Of a DNA stretch of 55,975 nt, positions 52,417 to 55,975 are shown in pieces (within the stretch, counting starts at the first letter, position 1; each line of letters begins with the position of its first letter). The position numbers were made by a program, and so were the translations under genes. Source of the stretch: Nemertoderma westbladi (lineage: Eukaryota; Xenacoelomorpha; Nemertodermatida; Nemertodermatidae); NCBI GenBank assembly GCA_032718475.1, contig JAUCBJ010006906.1, forward strand, positions 1 through 55,975. The letters run 5' to 3'. A model generated the notes under the pieces. It worked only from the letters and a program-made list of their open reading frames with translations. It was not told the DNA's origin and made no database searches.

Positions 52417-53047
52417 CTGAATTAAAGGAAACATAATATAATACATAAAGATAAACTAAGAGACAGTTAACTTTTTCTGATGTTGCCATGTAAATTTCCT
52501 ACTTAGTAACGACTCTACAACGGAAACTCTTACTGAACTGCGAACTCTGGAAAGAATAGCATCAGCCTTCGCTCGCTCTGAGATACGTTTACTGCCGGAG
52601 AGACTGACATCTGGTAAAGTGGCGATCCATTTTGGCGATCTGGTAGAGGTTGCGAGGAAGGATACCCAGCGCTCTCACAATTGCCGTTTCTTGCTTGGGC
52701 ACACAATATACATTGCTTGCTATTCATGATCCATATATTCCTTGCAGTGGCTGGATCACCCATTGCAACCTGCCATTCAAATGCCGGGAGAAGAGATGGA
52801 TGCGAAACAACCGCCGCACGAATAACTATACACTGCAGTACAGCAGTACTGCATGCTGAACAATGCAGTAATAGGTACCGGTATCTAGTTTTCAACTAGG
52901 CCTACCCGACCTGTCATCTACCTGCCACCAATTTAACACATCTCCTGACTTCTGGATTTGGTTTACCTTAGCTGCAGCCACAAAACTCTATTTCTTGATC
53001 GTTGTTGTTAATTAGTGATCAATCAGTCTACGATACCGGTTCTCACA
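52417..53047. other. Upstream flank of the CUB exons and 5' flank of the LINE
   Basis: No convincing further CUB exon. A 121-codon minus frame (52530-52895) has no domain and repeats ctgcagtac words, and I do not accept it. The last part may be the 5' UTR of the LINE that follows. Confidence 0.4.
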
Positions 53048-53899
53048 ATGGGTCCGAAAGGGAACCCTACTGCCAATGTTATTGATCTGGCTGCAATTTC
53101 AACCAAGCTCGATGTTTTATCAAAAGACATCCGATCGATCAAATCCGATACCGCAAAGATTGCCATACTGGAGAGAGAAATAGCCAAACTAAAATCCGAA
53201 AATGCTGAATTGGCTGCTGCTAATCGCAACCTATCTAAATCTCATGATAACCTGGAGCAATATGTCAGGAGAAGTAATCTATTATTACATGGAGTTCCCG
53301 AATCCAATAACGATGAGGAGGACAAGTTTCTCCTTTATAAATATCTCTTAGTTCTGGATGTAGTTGAATCTGACGTAGACATATTTCATAGGTTAGGAAA
53401 AGTCAAGCCGAAATCTCCGAAATCTCGCCCGTTTGTTATTCGATTTATTTCTCATAAATCACGTAATTCGGCCTTCTCTAACAAGCGGAAACTACCCAAA
53501 GGAATTTACATCTCTGAGCATTTAACCTACGCTCGTGCAGCTTTAGTTCGCGAGATTCTCGGCAAGAAGACGGATGGAGTTCTTCCTTGTCATGCTGTTT
53601 ATACATATAACGGTGTTATAAAGATCCGAGTCATGGAAGATAGTAATCCGATAACAATTACATCGCGCGATGACCTCTTAGAACTAGAGAAAAATATTGC
53701 GTTCCAACCATCCAACTCCAAGAAAAGTAAGAAGAAAAAATCCGCGGGTCCTACTGATTCTACACTCCCTTCCCCAACCAGTGGATCGAAATACCCACCC
53801 CAGGCACTTCGCAGTGCCTCAGTCGCTTGCGTATCTACTCCAGCGAATGAACATAACGATATATCTATCGAGTCTGACGTCTCGGAACTAGACGAATAA
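53048..53899 (+). CDS. LINE ORF1 protein, coiled coil plus RNA-binding domain
   Basis: 283 aa from the ATG at 53048; the open frame extends upstream only through GTG. Residues ~15-75 have a heptad-like helical run (KLDVLSKDIRSIKSDTAKIA, then EREIAKLKSENAELAAAN) typical of a trimerising coiled coil. ~75-160 is an RRM-like segment with VRRSNLLLHGVPESN, then DIFHRLGK and RPFVIRFISH. ~160-220 is a C-terminal RNA-binding part with RKLPKGIYISEHLT. A Lys/Ser-rich, then acidic tail ends the protein. This is the layout of L1-type ORF1p, an RNA chaperone that packages LINE RNA. The frame is intact. Confidence 0.88.
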   Translation: MGPKGNPTANVIDLAAISTKLDVLSKDIRSIKSDTAKIAILEREIAKLKSENAELAAANRNLSKSHDNLEQYVRRSNLLLHGVPESNNDEEDKFLLYKYLLVLDVVESDVDIFHRLGKVKPKSPKSRPFVIRFISHKSRNSAFSNKRKLPKGIYISEHLTYARAALVREILGKKTDGVLPCHAVYTYNGVIKIRVMEDSNPITITSRDDLLELEKNIAFQPSNSKKSKKKKSAGPTDSTLPSPTSGSKYPPQALRSASVACVSTPANEHNDISIESDVSELDE

Positions 53900-54158
53900 C
53901 TCATGGAGTTAGGCCCTATAGTCGTATAGGGCTAGTACACTACAGCATAATAAATACCGATATTTACATGGTACGCTTTGTGTTATTCCTGAAATTTTTA
54001 ACGTTGGTTGATGGTGAAGGTTAGTTAGTAGGTTGATGTTTAATTGGGCGGTCTGGTCGAATACGCCTGCAATTTTACTCGTTACAGCTGTATATACCTG
54101 CTGTATTAATTGACTATTTTAGAAATATATTAGAAATCCCCCCCCCCCCCTCCCCCCA
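53900..54158 (+). other. Inter-ORF spacer of the LINE
   Basis: 259 bases, ending in a C-rich tract (about 54139-54157) directly before the ORF2 ATG. Confidence 0.6.
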
Positions 54159-55262
54159 ATGTCCCAACACCTTACACACCCCCCTCCCATCTCTGCAAGC
54201 ATATCCCTGTCCAATAGTAATTATTTTCATACAAGCTGTACCTTTTGTTTTTCTAAAATAATTAATGGTGCAATATTTCATTGTTCAATTTGCTCAGGTA
54301 TTTTTCACTTACAATGTGGCTCACATTCTATTGTTTCAAATAGCGGTTCTACTAATTTTTCCTCGTTAATGTGTATTTTTTGTTATCATGATTGTTTCCC
54401 CTTTACTGGAGTTGACGATGATGATTGCGATATATTTCCTACTGCCGAGGAAGCGACTGTCTGTGATGATTTTATCGTTAATAACCTTAGCACAACCAGC
54501 AATGTATTCTCGGCTTTGGACCCAGACGCAAACGCAGTAAATTATTTCAATACGGCAGGATATTATAATACAATTACTTTCGATAATGATTTTTTATCTA
54601 TAAATAAATCCCAATCTATTTCCGTCTACCACTTAAATTGTCGTAGCCTTAATCAAAATTTATCTTCTATAACAGATTATTTACAGTGTATGGATTTTAA
54701 TTTTGATGTTCTTTGTTTTACTGAGACATTTTTGGCAGATGATACCTGTGTTGAACCTTATATAATAGATGGATATCAAGGCCCATATAGAGACTGCCGC
54801 CCGTCAAAGAGGTGGTACTGCAATTTATGTCAGAGACGGGTTTACTGTAACTCTACGTACTGATGACTTTAAAATGCCAGATGTAGAGAACTGCTGGGTA
54901 GAAATTAAGCGATCCCCACGTAAACCTTTAATTATAGGAACATTATACAGGCCTGGCTCCGTACATATTGACAAATTTACAGCTTTACTGGATACTACTT
55001 TAACAACTATGGCAACTAACAATTATGACGTGATAATTAATGGAGACTTTAATATTGACCTATTAAGTAATAACAATAAAAATGACGAATACCTGCAGCT
55101 TATACAATCTAACGGTTTTTCCCAATTAATAACCAAACCTACACGCATCACTGACCATTCTAGAACACTACTAGACCATGTACTAACAAATATCACTGAT
55201 GGAATCTGTTCGCGCTTTCAGACCTTTGGCAGTTTAACCCACCAAATTAAGATGTCTTCTAG
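54159..55262 (+). pseudogene. LINE ORF2 N-terminal part, frameshifted and 3'-truncated
   Basis: It starts at the ATG at 54159 and encodes a C4HC3-type PHD finger (CTFCFSK, CSIC, FHLQC, CIFC) followed by the endonuclease start (VYHLNCRSLNQNL, LCFTETFLADD). Near 54795-54815 the frame shifts by one base: the first frame ends at 54861-54863, while the homologous sequence (RGGTAIYVRDG, IINGDFNIDLL, LLDHVLTNITDG) continues in a second frame to about 55250. Compared with the intact ORF2 at 11474-14824, everything after the endonuclease core (RT and C-terminal domain) is lost, so no activity can remain. Confidence 0.85.
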
Positions 55263-55975
55263 ATATTAAATCAGTTTTTAGTCTATGACAAGTACTTGAT
55301 TCACTACACTAGTCGAAACCAATCCGTGCGCGACCATTCACCCGCTGGAGATTCCCGGGAGATTGGGTTCGACGGTTTAATTTTATTGCTATGTAAGCCT
55401 AATGTATTATTCGACTGACAGTATTATATAATCTCTGACAATATTATTCACCTTCGGTAATATTAACAGTTCCTTTAGGACGTGGCGCTTTATCTATATA
55501 AACAGAGTTATGACTTAAACTACTCACAACGATATGGCTTAATTATAATTCACATATATGGCGCATTCTTTAGGAATTGCTTCTTTAACAGACTCACTCA
55601 TACACAATGCTGCACAATACTGCACACTAATCTGCCAATCTTCACTGATTTTAGTCACATATAAAAGGAACACAGACTGACTCATGTAGGGTCTATCAAA
55701 TAACATTAGATTCACTTCAAACCACTTTAACATAAGTCACAATCGTTTATCTGTAACCCTTCTCTCTTACCTTCGGTATATCAAGAATATTGGGTTTCGG
55801 GGTTGTTTATCGTTATTCCAAATATAATAATTCATCAACCATATTATGAAGAACTGACGGTAAATAGCAGTATAAAACAACAACTGAACACTGATTGTTA
55901 CGAGTTTGCAATGTTTCAGCAGTCAGGATGTATGATCCGTCAGCAGTAGTCTTTAGGTATGCCGATATGTCAGCA
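55263..55975. other. Non-coding end of the window
   Basis: AT-rich with no recognised gene. A short inverted repeat gtcgaaaccaat / attgggttcgac lies at about 55313-55324 and 55362-55373. Confidence 0.45.

Larger units (their letters stand above)
53048..55262 (+). mobile_element. LINE family B, 5' part only
   Basis: Carries ORF1 and the first ~370 codons of an ORF2 that matches the N-terminal region of the 11474-14824 protein (PHD finger, then endonuclease). Homology stops at about 55262, inside the endonuclease, so RT and 3' end are missing. This is the reverse of ordinary 5' truncation. The copy is defective. Confidence 0.8.

Noticed and set aside
52530-52895. 121-codon minus frame upstream of the CUB exons
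   Set aside because: No domain, odd composition, and no splice or phase relation to the CUB exons.
1-55975. CRISPR arrays, operons of bacterial type, rRNA genes
   Set aside because: Tandem arrays here have no regular repeat-spacer structure, and no rRNA or bacterial gene signatures are seen.

Overview
The window is repeat-dense, intron-containing animal DNA. Evidence for this is non-LTR retrotransposons with PHD-finger/endonuclease/reverse-transcriptase ORFs, a BEL/Pao LTR element, a hAT-type element, a tRNA-derived SINE, tandem satellites, and a host gene with spliced CUB-domain exons. No bacterial gene organisation is present. I cannot name the species; an aquatic invertebrate is likely, but that is an inference.

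Layout: 0.57-3.4 kb is a 27-bp minisatellite and 3.9-5.05 kb a 63-bp minisatellite. 6.3 kb holds a SINE. 6.7-11.2 kb carries three truncated copies of one LINE family (here 'family A'), two of them arranged as an inverted repeat. 11.5-14.8 kb is an uninterrupted 1116-codon ORF2 of a second LINE family ('family B'). 15.2 kb has a small unrecognised ORF. 16.6-21.8 kb is a ~99/94-bp satellite interrupted by a family A fragment. 22-25.7 kb is non-coding with a MITE and an old duplication. 25.8-28.2 kb is a family A copy split by a 1.2-kb hAT-like element that has an 8-bp target duplication.

29.0-34.8 kb is a compact, AT-rich, minus-strand block of seven ORFs with 2-11 nt spacings or overlaps. It reads: integrase with chromodomain (5'-truncated), two related structural-type proteins, a basic core-like protein, a protein of the invertebrate 'F54H12.2-like' family (probable capsid), an adenain/ULP1-like cysteine protease, and an unknown 199-aa protein. 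This is the structural half of a Maverick/Polinton- or adintovirus-like endogenous element; no polymerase B or packaging ATPase is seen.

34,769-47,903 is a young, apparently intact BEL/Pao retrotransposon that cuts off that integrase. It has 1.5-1.6 kb LTRs built around repeated hairpins, a 63-aa ORF overlapping the start of a 1867-aa Gag-Pol by ATGA, and an 866-aa third ORF in the env position. The third ORF is not an envelope: it looks like a degenerate DEDDy 3'-5' exonuclease fold followed by two zinc knuckles and a basic tail.

48.9-52.4 kb (minus strand) contains four exons forming two CUB domains of a host gene. 53.0-55.3 kb contains the 5' half (ORF1 plus the start of ORF2) of another family B LINE, with a frameshift and a missing 3' half. 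The rest is non-coding as far as I can see.
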